Part shown: one piece after another, positions 9,301 through 18,478 of the stretch
Position numbering within the stretch: the first letter of the stretch is position 1
How the letters are laid out: each line of letters begins with the position of its first letter
Virus record (IMG/VR): IMGVR_UViG_3300017989_000157
Span: 1 to 50,252 of that record
Source: a virus
DNA: 50,252 nt
Reading direction: 5' to 3' (one strand)
Made by a program: the position numbers and the translations under genes
Notes under the pieces: model-generated
The model's database searches: none
The model's input: the letters and a program-made list of their open reading frames with translations, nothing else
What the model was told of the DNA's origin: nothing

Positions 9301-12300
9301 GCAGCAAGTTCTTCGACCACTGGCTCCAGCAGGTGAAGAAACAGCACAACGTCCGCGCCAACGCCATCGTCGGCCGGAAGGTCTACGGGCAGTACGGGAC
9401 CAATTTTCCCACCCGGGTCTTGGTGATCGACAAGACCGGGCCCACGCCCCTGGGAAAAACCCGGGACATTTCGGTTGACAACCTGGAACAACTGGCCGCA
9501 CAATTACAGGGGGTGCGAGATGATCGCCCAGCTCCAACGCAACCCGCTCAACGTCCTTTGCCGCCGGCTGCTCCTGGCGGCCGGCCAGGAGCCCGACCCC
9601 CAGCGGCTCCACAGCCTCGACCTGGCCCAGTGGGCGGCGGAGTCTCGGGGCGACCTCCTGCCGGAGCCGGCGCGGGACAGCCGCGACCGCCTGGCGGAGT
9701 TTCTGGCGGCCAGATCCCTCCCGCAGCCCGACCTCCAACGACTGCTGCTCCCGGGGGACGTCCAGGAGGGCGACCCCCAGGCGGGGTGCAGCGACCTGGC
9801 CAAGCGCCTGGAGGGGGTCAGCCCGGGAGCGGCGGGACTCAGCCTGCTGGAGAATCTGTACCACCACCTCCAGCACCTTCCGGGGTTCGCCCCTCAGCCG
9901 TTCTAGACGCGGGGGAGGGCCCGCCGGCGGACGTGAGCGAGACCGACATCTTCACGCCGTATCGCCCCGGGACGACGTTCGAGGGCGCGAAGGCACACCC
10001 GGCGAAGATCGAGGAATCGGCGGCGATGGGGTCGGTCAAGGCCCCGCCGATCCAGTACCAACCGAAGATCTCCGCCAAACTCCTCGAATCCGGGGCGATC
10101 TCCGACGTCCAACTGGAGGGGATCGCCTCCGCCGGGGCGGCCCACCAGGAGACGCTCCCGGCCACCGAGGGCGAGACGCCGCGGCGCCGCGGCTGGTACT
10201 GTGGCGACGGGACCGGGCTGGGCAAGACCCGCCAGATGCTCGGAATCGTGCTGGACAATTTCAACCGGGGGCGGCGCCGGGCCGTCTATTTGACGCCGTC
10301 AATGAACCTGGTCAGCGAGATCCGGGAGGAGTGGCAGGCCTTGGGCCAGGACCCCGACCAGGTGAAGCTGCCGCCGAAGGCGACCGACGCCATCGACTAT
10401 CCCGATGGCACGATTGTCGTGCTGACGTACAACACGCTCAAGAACCAGGCGAAGGCGGGCAACAAACAGCGGCGGCTCGATCAGCTCCTCGCCTGGCTGC
10501 CGGAGGACTGGAACGGGGTGTTGGTGATGGACGAGGCCCACAAGATGGGCAACGTCCTCTCCATGAAGGGGACCCGGGGCCGGACGAAGCCCTCGGAAAC
10601 GGCGCTGCGGGGTGTCGAACTCCAGGACGCGAGGCCCAACGCCCGCGTGGTCTATGCCTCAGCAACCTCGGCTACCAAAGTGTCCAATCTGGCCTATGCC
10701 ACCCGGATGGGGCTCTGGGGCATCGGGACGGCCTTTGAAACCGTTCGGGAGTTTGTCAACCAAATCTCCTCCGCCGGGATCTCGGCGATGGAGGTGGTCG
10801 CCCGGGACCTGAAGTCGCTAGGCGGATACCTGGCCCGCAATATCAGCTACAAGGGCGTCACGTTCGAGCGGCTGGAGCACGTGCTGACGGAGGACGAGCG
10901 GGCGGTCTACGACCGGCTCTGCGACGCCTGGCAGGTGGTCCTCCGCGACGTCGGCGGCGCGCTCGAGTTGACCAACACGGGCGGCAAGCAGCGGGCAAGT
11001 GCGATGGCCCAGTTCTGGGGCGCCGAGCTGCGGTTCTTCGACCAGGTGATCACCGGCTTCCAGGCCGACGAGGTGATTCGTGCCGTTGAAAAGGACCTCA
11101 ACGCCGGATACTCGGTCTGTGTCCAGTTGACCTCGACGGGCCACGCCGCCACGATGCGGGCCCTGGCAGCCCTCGGCAAGGAGGGCAGCCTGGAAGACTT
11201 CGACGCCTCGCCGCGGGACATCCTGATCGGATGGGTCCGCAGCAGCTTTCCCACCACGCAGTTCGTCGACTCGATCGACGAGAACGGCAACGAGGTCAAG
11301 GTCCCCTTGCGCGACGCGGACGGCAACCCGGTCGAAAACCCGGAGGCGGTGGCGATGCGCGAGGCCCTGGTGGCCGACTTGGAGACGATGGCCACGCCTG
11401 AAAACCCGCTGGACAAGTTCCTCTCCCACTTCGGCGAGGAGCAAGTTGCTGAGGTGACCGGGCGAACCACGCGGGTCTTTCGCAAGGGCAACGAGACGGT
11501 CCGCCAGGGGACGGGGACCGGAAAACCGGTCGGCACGGCGGCCTTCCGGGCCCGGGAGATCGAGGCCTTTCGCGCCGGCAAGAAGCGAATTTTGGTCTTC
11601 TCGGATGCCGGCGGCACGGGGGCTAGCTACCACGCGGGCCTCCAGTACGCCAACCAGCAGAAGCGGCGGCACTATCTCTTGCAGGCGGGGTGGCGAGCGG
11701 AAAACGCGCTCCAGGGTCTCGGCCGGACCCACCGGGCATTTCAGAAGCAGCCGCCCGAGTACATCCTGGTTAGCACGGACCTCAAGGCCCAGAAGCGGTT
11801 TATCTCGACGATCGCGCGGCGACTGGCCCAACTCGGCGCCCTGACCAAGGGACAACGCCAGGCGACGGGTGGTGGGATGTTCACCGAGCGGGACAACCTC
11901 GAATCAACCGAGGCGATGGACGCGCTGGTGCAGTTTTTCGATGCGATCCGCGTGCATGGCATCCCGGGATTCGGATCGGTCGAAGACTTCGAGCGGCAGA
12001 CCGGACTGAAGCTGACCGACAACGAGGGCAACTCCCGGGCCACGCAGATCCCGATGAGCCAGTTTCTCAACCGGCTCCTTTGTCTGAAGATCAACGATCA
12101 GAACGCCGTCTACGACGCCTTCGAGCAGCTCTGGCACGAGAAGGTCGCTCAAGCGACCGAAGCGGGCACGCTGGATCGCGGGATCGAAACCTACCACGCC
12201 GAGGGCGGCATCACCAAGCAGCAGGACGAGGAGGTTCACCGCGACGAGGAGACGGGCACGGCGACCCGCTACGTGCAATTGACCGCCCGCCACAAGCGGC

Positions 12301-15300
12301 GGAGATACGGCCTGGACGAGGCGAAGCGACTCTCCGGCAGCTCCCCGACCCACCGGGGGTTCTTCACGAATACCCGCGGTGCGGTGCGGTTCGTCTCGGA
12401 CCTGGGGACGATCACGACCACGGCCGCCGGGCGGACCGTCCGCCGGATCCGGGTGATCGGGCCGGGGGTCCGGGAAAACCTCACCGACGACCGCCTCGAG
12501 AAGTGGCAGCGGATCAGTGAGGAGGAGGCCCGGCCGCTGTGGGAGCAGCAGCTCCAGGAGGTCCCCGAGTGGGAGGAGAAGCAGCTCCACATGCTCGCCG
12601 GCGTCCTGCTGCCGATCTGGGACCAGATCGTCCAGGACCGGCCCAAGGTGAGCCGGTTGAAGACCGACCAGGGCGAGCAGCTCCTTGGCCTGGAGCTGGC
12701 GGCGCAAAACGTCCAGCCGACGCTGCGCAACCTCGGCCGCGGCGCGGTCTCCGAGGCCCGGGACCTGCCGGGGCTGGCCAAGCGGCTGATTCGCGGCGAG
12801 GTCAAGGTCCGCCTGGCCAACGGCTGGAGGATCCAACCGGCCACGGTCCTGGGACAGGAGCGGATCGAGTTGGTCGGGCCCCCCTCGACGATGGAGAAGA
12901 GTCTCGCCGCCGACGGTCTCTACGTCGAGAAGATCAACTTTAAGACGCGGTTCTTTCTGCCGCGAGCCGACGTGGTCACGGAGAAGGTTTTGCGGCGCGT
13001 CACCGAACGACGGGCGATCGAGGCCGTGGAGGACTTGGAGGGCGGCGAGGAGGCGATGGCGAGCAAAGGGGGCCCGGCCGAAGGCGCTGCGCAGGCCGAG
13101 GCCGTGCAAAAGCTTCGCCAGGGCGAGATTGACGCCGAGGCTGCCGCCGAATTGGCGCGGGCCGCCGGCGATGCCTTCGACACGCTGACAAAGGCGGGAT
13201 TTGAGGCATTTGCCAAGGCGCTGGGCGTCACGGTCGACGGCACCAAGGCGCAGATGCTCCAGCAGCTCAACGACTTCTTCGGCCGGCTGGCGACGACGAC
13301 GCGTCAAGTCGACTTCAGCCAGCCTCCCAGGGCCGCCCCCGGCACGCCGGCCCACCCGGGAATGCCGGTGCGGATGACGCCGCCCCGGCTGTTCGAGTTT
13401 GAAGCCGTCGACCAGACCGGCCAGGAGATCCGCGACGTGGTGGAGGCGCCGGACGAGCAGGCCGCCCGCAAAAAAGTGCTCGATATGGGTTATGGCCTAG
13501 CCAAAATCAAGGCGCTGGAGGCCAAGCGGCCGCCGCCCCTGGGGGCCCGCCAGGTAATCGCCACAATGGAGAGGCTCTGGGACGTGCCGATCCGTGGCGG
13601 CCGGGTCCGGGGGGGACGGGGAATCCGAGGTCTCTTCAGTCGCATCTGGAATAGGGTTCGTCTGGCGTTCAGGGAAACCGCCTCGATCGACGTGGCCTGT
13701 CACGAGGTGGCCCATTTTCTGGACCGCCAGAGCGACGTGCGAAAGGGAATCTCCGCGGAGGCCCGGGGCGAGCTGGAGTCGCTGGACTACGATCCCGAGA
13801 AACGGCGGCCGTCTGAGGGTTTTGCGGAGTTCGTGCGGAATTACCTCACCGGTGGCCTGGACCCAAACATCACGCCGGAGCAACACGCCCGGGCCGGGAC
13901 CGTCAACCTGCGAGACGCGGCGCCCCGGTTCCTGGACCACTTTGAAGGCTGGTTGAGCCAGCACCCCCACTGGCAGCGCGTGATGGTGCAGACCGGCGAC
14001 CTGATTACCCGCTGGCGCCGCCAGGGCGCTTTCGGCCGCGCCGCCGGCCAGATCAGCAAGACCGGGCGGCAGTCGCCCGCGATCGGGCAACCCTGGGCGC
14101 GCAAGCTGGTCAAGCAGGGGATCGACAGAGCCTACTTCGAGATGAAGGACGAAGGCTGGTACATGAAGTTGTTCGAGAAGGAGCTGCGGGCGGCGGGTTA
14201 CGAGCCGCCGCCTGGTACCAGCTTTGTCGACCTGTACCGCGCCTTCATGCAGAATGGGCCCAACCTCGCGAACACGGCCATCATGGAGGGAGTCTTCACC
14301 TTAACCGGCGACATGCGGAAGATCGGCCCGAGCCTCCGTGAAATCTTCGACCTGGTCCCGCAGGCCGACTACGACGAGTGGGTCGTGTGGGCGTACTGCC
14401 GCCACGCGATCGAGTCCTGGGAGAAGGACAAGCCGCCGGGCGTGACCCTGGATGATGCGCGGGCGGTGTTCAACGAGCACGCCGGCGACGAGAACTGGAC
14501 GAGGGCCGCCGATCTGCTCCGCGACTTCAACAACGCCCTGTTGGAAATGCTCGTCGACGCCGGAGTGATTGGCGTGGGGACGGCCGAGATTTTCAAGAAC
14601 TACTACCGCACCTATTTGCCGCTGCACCGGGCCAAGCCGGGCGTCCGTCTGTCCGCCGCGCAGGGGAAGCGGCTGTTCGACTTGCCCGAGCCGATCAAGC
14701 GCCGGAAGGGCTCCGGTTACCAGGTGATCGACCCGGTACAGTCGACCGTCGAGCGGGCCGTCCGCTTCTACGAGCGGGCGGGCCAACAGTTGGTCGACGA
14801 CGAAATGATCCGGGCGGCGCGGCGGACCAAGGCGATCGGGAAGGGAAAGTGGATCGAAAAAATCCCCGCCCCACTCCGCAAAACCAGCTTTTCGCTGTCC
14901 GAAATCTGGCCCCAGGTACGGGAGACACTGGAGGCGGCCGGCTTCGAGCGGGAAGACCTCGAAGACGTGGACACCTCCGATTTGCTGAACGTCTGGCGGC
15001 CCGACTACTGGCGGCGAGGCGGCGACCCCATCGTCCTGCACCGCCGGCAGACGCCCCAGGGCGAGGTAAAGGAGCTGTACCAGATCGCCCCGGAACTGTA
15101 CCGGGCGGTGCAGGGAATGGAGTTTTTCCAGATGCCCTGGCTGTTGGATCAGACGGTCGGCGCGATGACTCGGCTAATCAAGCTGGGCGCCACCAGCCTG
15201 AACCCCTCCTTCTCCGTCCCCAACCTGGGACGTGACTACCTTACCTACTTGATGCAGCGGGAAGCCTCGGAGGGCGTGCGCGGCGCGGTCGACCCGGTGC

Positions 15301-16880
15301 TGATGATCGCCACGTACGCCTGGAGCGAGTTGCAGCAGCGACGCGGCAAAGAGGGCGACCCGCTCGTCCGACTCTGGCAGAAGATGGGTGGCGAGCTGAG
15401 CCAGCACCTCGGGCTCGACCGAAAGCGAATCCGGCAGGCGGTGGCCAACGCGGCGGCGGGCCGCGTTAAAATGGGGCCGGTCGACACGATCCGGGACGCA
15501 ATCGGCGTGACCGAGGTCGGGCCTCGCCTGGCTGAGTTCAAGGCGGTCTTAGACGGCCACGGCTGGACGCACCAGCGACTCGCCGCCGGTGAGCTGCCGC
15601 CCCGCGAGGTCCTCGTGGAGGCGATCAACGCAGCCCACGAGGTCACGGTCGACTTCCGGCGGATGGGGCGGACGGGCAAGTGGTTCAACCAGTTCATCGC
15701 CTTCCTCAACGCCCATTTGGAGGGCGTCGATAAGACGATTCGGACAGGGATCCACCACCCGAGCCGCACACTGGCCCGCGCCCTGCCCTACCTGGTAGTC
15801 CCCGCCGTCCTCCACTGGCTCTTGCACCGTGACAAGGACTGGTACCAGGAGCGGCAAGCCTGGCAGGACGCCTACTGGTGGATCACCGACGAGGATGGCG
15901 AGCCGGTGGCGAGGATTCCGCGGGCCCACGAGTGGGGCCTGGTCGCCAGCGGGATGGAGGCGATCCTGGATTCGATTTACCGCCGCGACCCCAAGAAGAT
16001 CGAGAGCTGGGTCTCCCACGCCTACGCCACCGCTAGGCCCAACACGAACGTCACCGGATTCGGCACCTTCGCCGAGGTGTTCAGGAATTACGATTTCTTC
16101 CGGCAGCGGCCGATCGTCAGCGAGCGGCTCCAGCGGCTCCAGCCCCGCCACCAGGCCTACAACTACAACACGCACCTAATGCGGGCGATCGGCGAGTACC
16201 TGAACCTCTCCCCAGCCAAGCTCGACCACGTGATGGAGAGTATGACGGGCGGCATGTACCGCCGGATCAGCAGCCCGCTGGAAAAGGTCGCCGGCGCTGA
16301 CCCCCTTGAACCGCCCGACATCCCCGGGATCTCCGGCCTATCGGTTCGCAAGGACTATTCGGTCTCGACGGGCGAGTTCTACAGCGAGCTGCGAGACGTG
16401 GAGCGAGCCTTCAGCAGCGCGAAGCTCAAGGGGAGCCCTTCCCGGGAGCTGGCCGAGCGACACTGGCGGCTGGGGCAGGTGTCGACCCTAATGGCCGATC
16501 TGCGCAAAACGCAAACGGCGCAATACCGGGCCAAGACCCGCGCCGAGCGATTCAAGACCGACCGCTACATCACCGGCCTGGCCCGCTGGGCCCTGGGCAA
16601 GCCCGAGCTGGAGCGGTATCCCAACCCGCTGGCCGCCGACCAGCTTCCCGATCACGTCCGCCGTGTACGCGACGAGCACCTCCAGGGCCGGGCTTACGCC
16701 GTGGCCTGGAAGGCCAAATCGGACGGGGGCACCCGCCGGAGTGCCCAGTATCTCCGCGACACCGGCGCCAACCCGGCCCGGTTGCGGGGCTTGCTGTTGG
16801 AGCAGACCGTGAAGCTCCAATTCCGACCCGAGACCCGATCCCTCTGGCTGAAGCGGCTCAAGGACCGCATGGAGGAATGA
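6378..16880 (+). CDS. Giant polyvalent protein: N6-MTase fold, Strawberry-notch helicase, metallopeptidase, LPD38-like
   Basis: A 3,500-residue multidomain protein. Residues about 270-390 hold hydrophobic segments that could be membrane-inserted on ejection. Proline-rich linkers lie at about 555-628 and 1048-1185. Between them is an adenine-methylase-type fold with SAM motif EPSAGTGS (864-871) and catalytic NPPF (928-931). Next comes a Strawberry-notch-like SF2 helicase with Walker A GDGTGLGKT (1276-1284), DEAH (1385-1388), SDAGGTGASYHAGL (from 1742) and GRTHR (1782-1786). A zinc peptidase motif HEVAH is at 2442-2446, with a third-ligand candidate Glu 2480. The region from about 2930 to 3170 (ATSLNPSFSVPNLGRDYLT) resembles the LPD38 domain of polyvalent proteins. 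Such proteins are thought to enter the host with the DNA and act early against host defences. Activity of each domain is unproven. Confidence 0.9.
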   Translation: MASADAFLREIDQALHEPLGTPELLAEIDEALAEPVQQPAAPVEEPAGPVRHPPEVAAMTGEEAARRQRFSDIGYRAARAQAVGMPSDEELAVAEKRRRAEAERIQRAARQRAGFVFGRARQVSSMEDAGSLADIGRAYKAAFNEEIPPQSRQQFRELTESYREARKFLKLLIDDRPRALEMALKVPEQQRQVMVAAVADVAKDEGRRAGMGPLERMTRAVGKGGGEYVESLVELADRTNTTEDWMFFEDLKAAVEYGDPLKQQEDWFLHNWFIGAGEQAVPFAMFIAGGQAAGGVARAAGAGVKLARAATSVGVAATVYPQQYRQTRHDLIRMGLPEDRANGYASVAATAIGLVESILPNPVSPIHVAGRQAAIAAVRQYVAGAAMRGVVELTEEYLQGVTEQAVKSAAQAWETADPTGGFGAQLVAAHQEGWSQGKEAVGPLAVLMGVGGAPGAMSFASTIGPSLHWLRQQPRVQVPEQPTQAQQEALAAAAEKEQPSRGDLERAGIKGTSAEIRRQLAEMLRGLRERWQAGMAQAAEAGAPFPRGRAEGPPVAPPPQAPPPPATGATPHAPPQETPPPAAPAPGPTPAGPAPPLATEPPAPPQVEQPVPPGAPAPAAGPAFVPPAGQGALPGMEEDVRESERRRAFAGPWIEELTEIGGADWAETHRPLFGEILRLAEAGIARLHEDPELGRGEVAEEIFDDVVEQLPDPDDERAHLVLEHAIDTALAGRELPAAVRLARHVADALEAGRQLDNRGFFELADRAYGGTRGEGRYQASEAYDSLELGVNQFIRDHPERFSVGKVADGPQRVIHSLEVLTQRLPRQTVRTGEKEQFQQFSTPPAYAYVVSWLANIQPGEIALEPSAGTGSLVVHARNAGAVVHANEISQHRAELLRELGAMVVTQEDAEHLDKSLHGQVQPSVVLMNPPFSRAGSRLEGKKVAGMDRRHVDAALKLLAPGGRLVAIVGAPMRGGSKFFDHWLQQVKKQHNVRANAIVGRKVYGQYGTNFPTRVLVIDKTGPTPLGKTRDISVDNLEQLAAQLQGVRDDRPAPTQPAQRPLPPAAPGGRPGARPPAAPQPRPGPVGGGVSGRPPAGAGAGQPRPPGGVSGGQIPPAARPPTTAAPGGRPGGRPPGGVQRPGQAPGGGQPGSGGTQPAGESVPPPPAPSGVRPSAVLDAGEGPPADVSETDIFTPYRPGTTFEGAKAHPAKIEESAAMGSVKAPPIQYQPKISAKLLESGAISDVQLEGIASAGAAHQETLPATEGETPRRRGWYCGDGTGLGKTRQMLGIVLDNFNRGRRRAVYLTPSMNLVSEIREEWQALGQDPDQVKLPPKATDAIDYPDGTIVVLTYNTLKNQAKAGNKQRRLDQLLAWLPEDWNGVLVMDEAHKMGNVLSMKGTRGRTKPSETALRGVELQDARPNARVVYASATSATKVSNLAYATRMGLWGIGTAFETVREFVNQISSAGISAMEVVARDLKSLGGYLARNISYKGVTFERLEHVLTEDERAVYDRLCDAWQVVLRDVGGALELTNTGGKQRASAMAQFWGAELRFFDQVITGFQADEVIRAVEKDLNAGYSVCVQLTSTGHAATMRALAALGKEGSLEDFDASPRDILIGWVRSSFPTTQFVDSIDENGNEVKVPLRDADGNPVENPEAVAMREALVADLETMATPENPLDKFLSHFGEEQVAEVTGRTTRVFRKGNETVRQGTGTGKPVGTAAFRAREIEAFRAGKKRILVFSDAGGTGASYHAGLQYANQQKRRHYLLQAGWRAENALQGLGRTHRAFQKQPPEYILVSTDLKAQKRFISTIARRLAQLGALTKGQRQATGGGMFTERDNLESTEAMDALVQFFDAIRVHGIPGFGSVEDFERQTGLKLTDNEGNSRATQIPMSQFLNRLLCLKINDQNAVYDAFEQLWHEKVAQATEAGTLDRGIETYHAEGGITKQQDEEVHRDEETGTATRYVQLTARHKRRRYGLDEAKRLSGSSPTHRGFFTNTRGAVRFVSDLGTITTTAAGRTVRRIRVIGPGVRENLTDDRLEKWQRISEEEARPLWEQQLQEVPEWEEKQLHMLAGVLLPIWDQIVQDRPKVSRLKTDQGEQLLGLELAAQNVQPTLRNLGRGAVSEARDLPGLAKRLIRGEVKVRLANGWRIQPATVLGQERIELVGPPSTMEKSLAADGLYVEKINFKTRFFLPRADVVTEKVLRRVTERRAIEAVEDLEGGEEAMASKGGPAEGAAQAEAVQKLRQGEIDAEAAAELARAAGDAFDTLTKAGFEAFAKALGVTVDGTKAQMLQQLNDFFGRLATTTRQVDFSQPPRAAPGTPAHPGMPVRMTPPRLFEFEAVDQTGQEIRDVVEAPDEQAARKKVLDMGYGLAKIKALEAKRPPPLGARQVIATMERLWDVPIRGGRVRGGRGIRGLFSRIWNRVRLAFRETASIDVACHEVAHFLDRQSDVRKGISAEARGELESLDYDPEKRRPSEGFAEFVRNYLTGGLDPNITPEQHARAGTVNLRDAAPRFLDHFEGWLSQHPHWQRVMVQTGDLITRWRRQGAFGRAAGQISKTGRQSPAIGQPWARKLVKQGIDRAYFEMKDEGWYMKLFEKELRAAGYEPPPGTSFVDLYRAFMQNGPNLANTAIMEGVFTLTGDMRKIGPSLREIFDLVPQADYDEWVVWAYCRHAIESWEKDKPPGVTLDDARAVFNEHAGDENWTRAADLLRDFNNALLEMLVDAGVIGVGTAEIFKNYYRTYLPLHRAKPGVRLSAAQGKRLFDLPEPIKRRKGSGYQVIDPVQSTVERAVRFYERAGQQLVDDEMIRAARRTKAIGKGKWIEKIPAPLRKTSFSLSEIWPQVRETLEAAGFEREDLEDVDTSDLLNVWRPDYWRRGGDPIVLHRRQTPQGEVKELYQIAPELYRAVQGMEFFQMPWLLDQTVGAMTRLIKLGATSLNPSFSVPNLGRDYLTYLMQREASEGVRGAVDPVLMIATYAWSELQQRRGKEGDPLVRLWQKMGGELSQHLGLDRKRIRQAVANAAAGRVKMGPVDTIRDAIGVTEVGPRLAEFKAVLDGHGWTHQRLAAGELPPREVLVEAINAAHEVTVDFRRMGRTGKWFNQFIAFLNAHLEGVDKTIRTGIHHPSRTLARALPYLVVPAVLHWLLHRDKDWYQERQAWQDAYWWITDEDGEPVARIPRAHEWGLVASGMEAILDSIYRRDPKKIESWVSHAYATARPNTNVTGFGTFAEVFRNYDFFRQRPIVSERLQRLQPRHQAYNYNTHLMRAIGEYLNLSPAKLDHVMESMTGGMYRRISSPLEKVAGADPLEPPDIPGISGLSVRKDYSVSTGEFYSELRDVERAFSSAKLKGSPSRELAERHWRLGQVSTLMADLRKTQTAQYRAKTRAERFKTDRYITGLARWALGKPELERYPNPLAADQLPDHVRRVRDEHLQGRAYAVAWKAKSDGGTRRSAQYLRDTGANPARLRGLLLEQTVKLQFRPETRSLWLKRLKDRMEE

Positions 16881-17149
16881 TGAATCTTGCAGACCTGGCC
16901 GGGAAATTGGACTCGATCGAGCAAAAGGTCGAGGAGACACGGAAGGCCGCGGTCCACCAGGCGGCCGTTTGCGACACGACCCGCCCGCGGCTCGACGAGC
17001 TGGAGCGCAGCCTGGGCGGCAACAGCCGTCCCGGGCTGGTGGAAGACATGGCGGAGGTCAAGGCGACCCTCAAGACGCTCCGCTGGGTCGCCTGGTTGAC
17101 CGCGACGGTCGTCGGGCTCTGGATCTCAATCCGCACCGTGTTCGGCTAG
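16877..17149 (+). CDS. Small coiled-coil membrane protein, holin/XhlA-like
   Basis: A 90-residue protein with a charged coiled coil over residues 1-65 (LAGKLDSIEQKVEETRKAA, then RLDELERSLGG) and one C-terminal membrane helix (WVAWLTATVVGLWISI, about 70-85). This is the plan of haemolysin XhlA and of some small phage membrane proteins that help lysis. Two ATGs (16877 and 16880) overlap the stop of the giant gene. The gene ends the rightward late block and overlaps the leftward SUMF1 gene tail-to-tail by 24 bases. A lysis role is plausible; a membrane-anchored ejection accessory is the alternative. Confidence 0.65.
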   Translation: MMNLADLAGKLDSIEQKVEETRKAAVHQAAVCDTTRPRLDELERSLGGNSRPGLVEDMAEVKATLKTLRWVAWLTATVVGLWISIRTVFG

Positions 17150-18406
17150 GCGGCGAATCACCCGGAACCCAATGTCCGCCCGCGACTTGTCGCCCTCGAA
17201 CGTGAACCGGTTGGCGCACCGGGCGAACTTCCACTTGTCGGCGCCGAACTGCACTGATCCGCCCCGGGTGAAGGGCAGCTCTGCGGAAAGACCGTCACGG
17301 CACCACTCCAGGGCGTTGCCGTGGACGTCGTAGAGCCCCCACTGGTTGGGCGCCAGCCGGCCGACCGGCTGGACCCGGCCCTGGGCGTTGTCGCAGAGCC
17401 AGGCAAAGCGGGGCAGGAGCCGGAGATCGTCGCCCCAGCAGAACAGCCCCTCGGTGCCGGCGCGGCAGGCGTACTCCCACTCGGTTGCGCTCGGTAGCGT
17501 GTACTCCGCCCCCTTCTCCTGGGGCTCCTCCGAGAGCCGGCGACAGAACTCGGCAGCCTCCCCGGCGGTGAGGCCGGTGACCGGCAGGGGGGCGTCGGCG
17601 CCGGGCCGCTGGCCCGCCAGGCGGGCCCACTGGCCCCGGGTCACCTCGGTGACGCCCGCATAGAAGGCCTTTTCGATCTTCTTTTCCTGCTGCGGGGCCT
17701 CGCTCTGGTAGCTGCCGATCGTCCAGGGGGCCTCGCCCTTGGCCTGCACGTCGGCAACGAGCTGCTTGACCATCGCCTCGGGGGTGCCCATCTGGAACTT
17801 ACCGGGGGGAATGAGCACGAGCTTCATCCCGATCGAGTTGGTCGTCTCGGCCGGGAGCTTCAAGTGACGGGCCCATTGCCGCTGGAGCACCTTGGCCTGC
17901 TTGGCGTCGAAGGGCGCGACGGCCAGCGGGGGTTGGCCGGAGGGGGTGAAGTCGTCGCCGCCGAGGTCCTTGAGCCGCCCTTCGACGGCGGCCCGCTGAA
18001 AGCCGGACAAGTCGGGCAGGGCCCTCAGGTAAATCTCCGCGGCCGCCAGGCGATCCCTCAGGCCCTTGGAGGCATTCCAGGCCTGGTGGCCCTCGGCCGC
18101 CATAGCGGGCCCCCGGAAGGCCGCCAGGCCGCGGCAGGCGTCGATCCCGACTTCCGGGTCGTCGGCCGCCACCGCCAGCCTGCGGGCGGCCACCAGCAGC
18201 ACGTAGCGTTCAGCCGGACTGGATCCCTCGACGGTCGCCAGGAGCTTCCGGGCCAAGGCCGACTTCTGTTCGGCGCTGTCAGCCGCCTCCAGTTCCTCGG
18301 CAAAGACAGCCCGCAGCGTTTCCCGGGCCTGAGCTAATGCCGCTTCTTGGGGGATTGGCTCCGCGGTCACACAACAGAGAGCACAGAGAAGGACAGTTGG
18401 GCACAT
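17126..18406 (-). CDS. Exported SUMF1/FGE-fold (C-type-lectin-like) protein
   Basis: A 426-residue protein with an N-terminal signal peptide (VLLCALCCVTAEP), a helical spacer to about residue 180, and a SUMF1/formylglycine-generating-enzyme fold starting at TNSIGMKLVLIPPGKFQMG. Other family blocks are GVTEVTRGQWARL, LPSATEWEYACRAGT, GLYDVHGNALEWC, TRGGSV and ADIGFRVIRR. The ARCANR block keeps one of the two cysteines used by active FGE, but the partner five residues earlier is Trp, so oxidase activity is doubtful. Exported proteins of this class are very common in planctomycetes. It is monocistronic, opposite to its neighbours, beside the candidate attP and has its own promoter: the signature of a lysogenic-conversion gene. 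The Shine-Dalgarno on the minus strand is AGGGAG, followed by ATG 18406. Confidence 0.9.
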   Translation of the reverse strand: MCPTVLLCALCCVTAEPIPQEAALAQARETLRAVFAEELEAADSAEQKSALARKLLATVEGSSPAERYVLLVAARRLAVAADDPEVGIDACRGLAAFRGPAMAAEGHQAWNASKGLRDRLAAAEIYLRALPDLSGFQRAAVEGRLKDLGGDDFTPSGQPPLAVAPFDAKQAKVLQRQWARHLKLPAETTNSIGMKLVLIPPGKFQMGTPEAMVKQLVADVQAKGEAPWTIGSYQSEAPQQEKKIEKAFYAGVTEVTRGQWARLAGQRPGADAPLPVTGLTAGEAAEFCRRLSEEPQEKGAEYTLPSATEWEYACRAGTEGLFCWGDDLRLLPRFAWLCDNAQGRVQPVGRLAPNQWGLYDVHGNALEWCRDGLSAELPFTRGGSVQFGADKWKFARCANRFTFEGDKSRADIGFRVIRRLAEHGAD

Positions 18407-18450
18407 GGCGATTCTCCCTGGAGAGTGGATAAGAACGCCAGTCTGTTGTC

Positions 18451-18478
18451 AGTCTACGCGGTCGCTCTGGTGTGTCAA
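18451..18478 (-). promoter_or_regulatory. Sigma70-type promoter for the SUMF1 gene
   Basis: On the minus strand TTGACA (18478-18473), 16 bases, then TAGACT (18456-18451). The predicted start lies about 40 bases before the ATG at 18406. The -10 equals that of the promoter at 18895-18900, which supports a shared host sigma-factor preference. Confidence 0.6.

Noticed and set aside
9475-9906. A separate gene inside the giant gene (linker 2)
   Set aside because: Open in another frame only because the proline-rich linker is GC-rich. The main frame is unbroken and continues into the helicase domain.
17126-18406. Diversity-generating retroelement target
   Set aside because: The C-type-lectin-like fold would fit a DGR variable protein, but no reverse transcriptase and no template/variable repeat pair is found.
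17126-18406. Active formylglycine-generating enzyme
   Set aside because: One of the two active-site cysteines is replaced by Trp, and no sulfatase is encoded.
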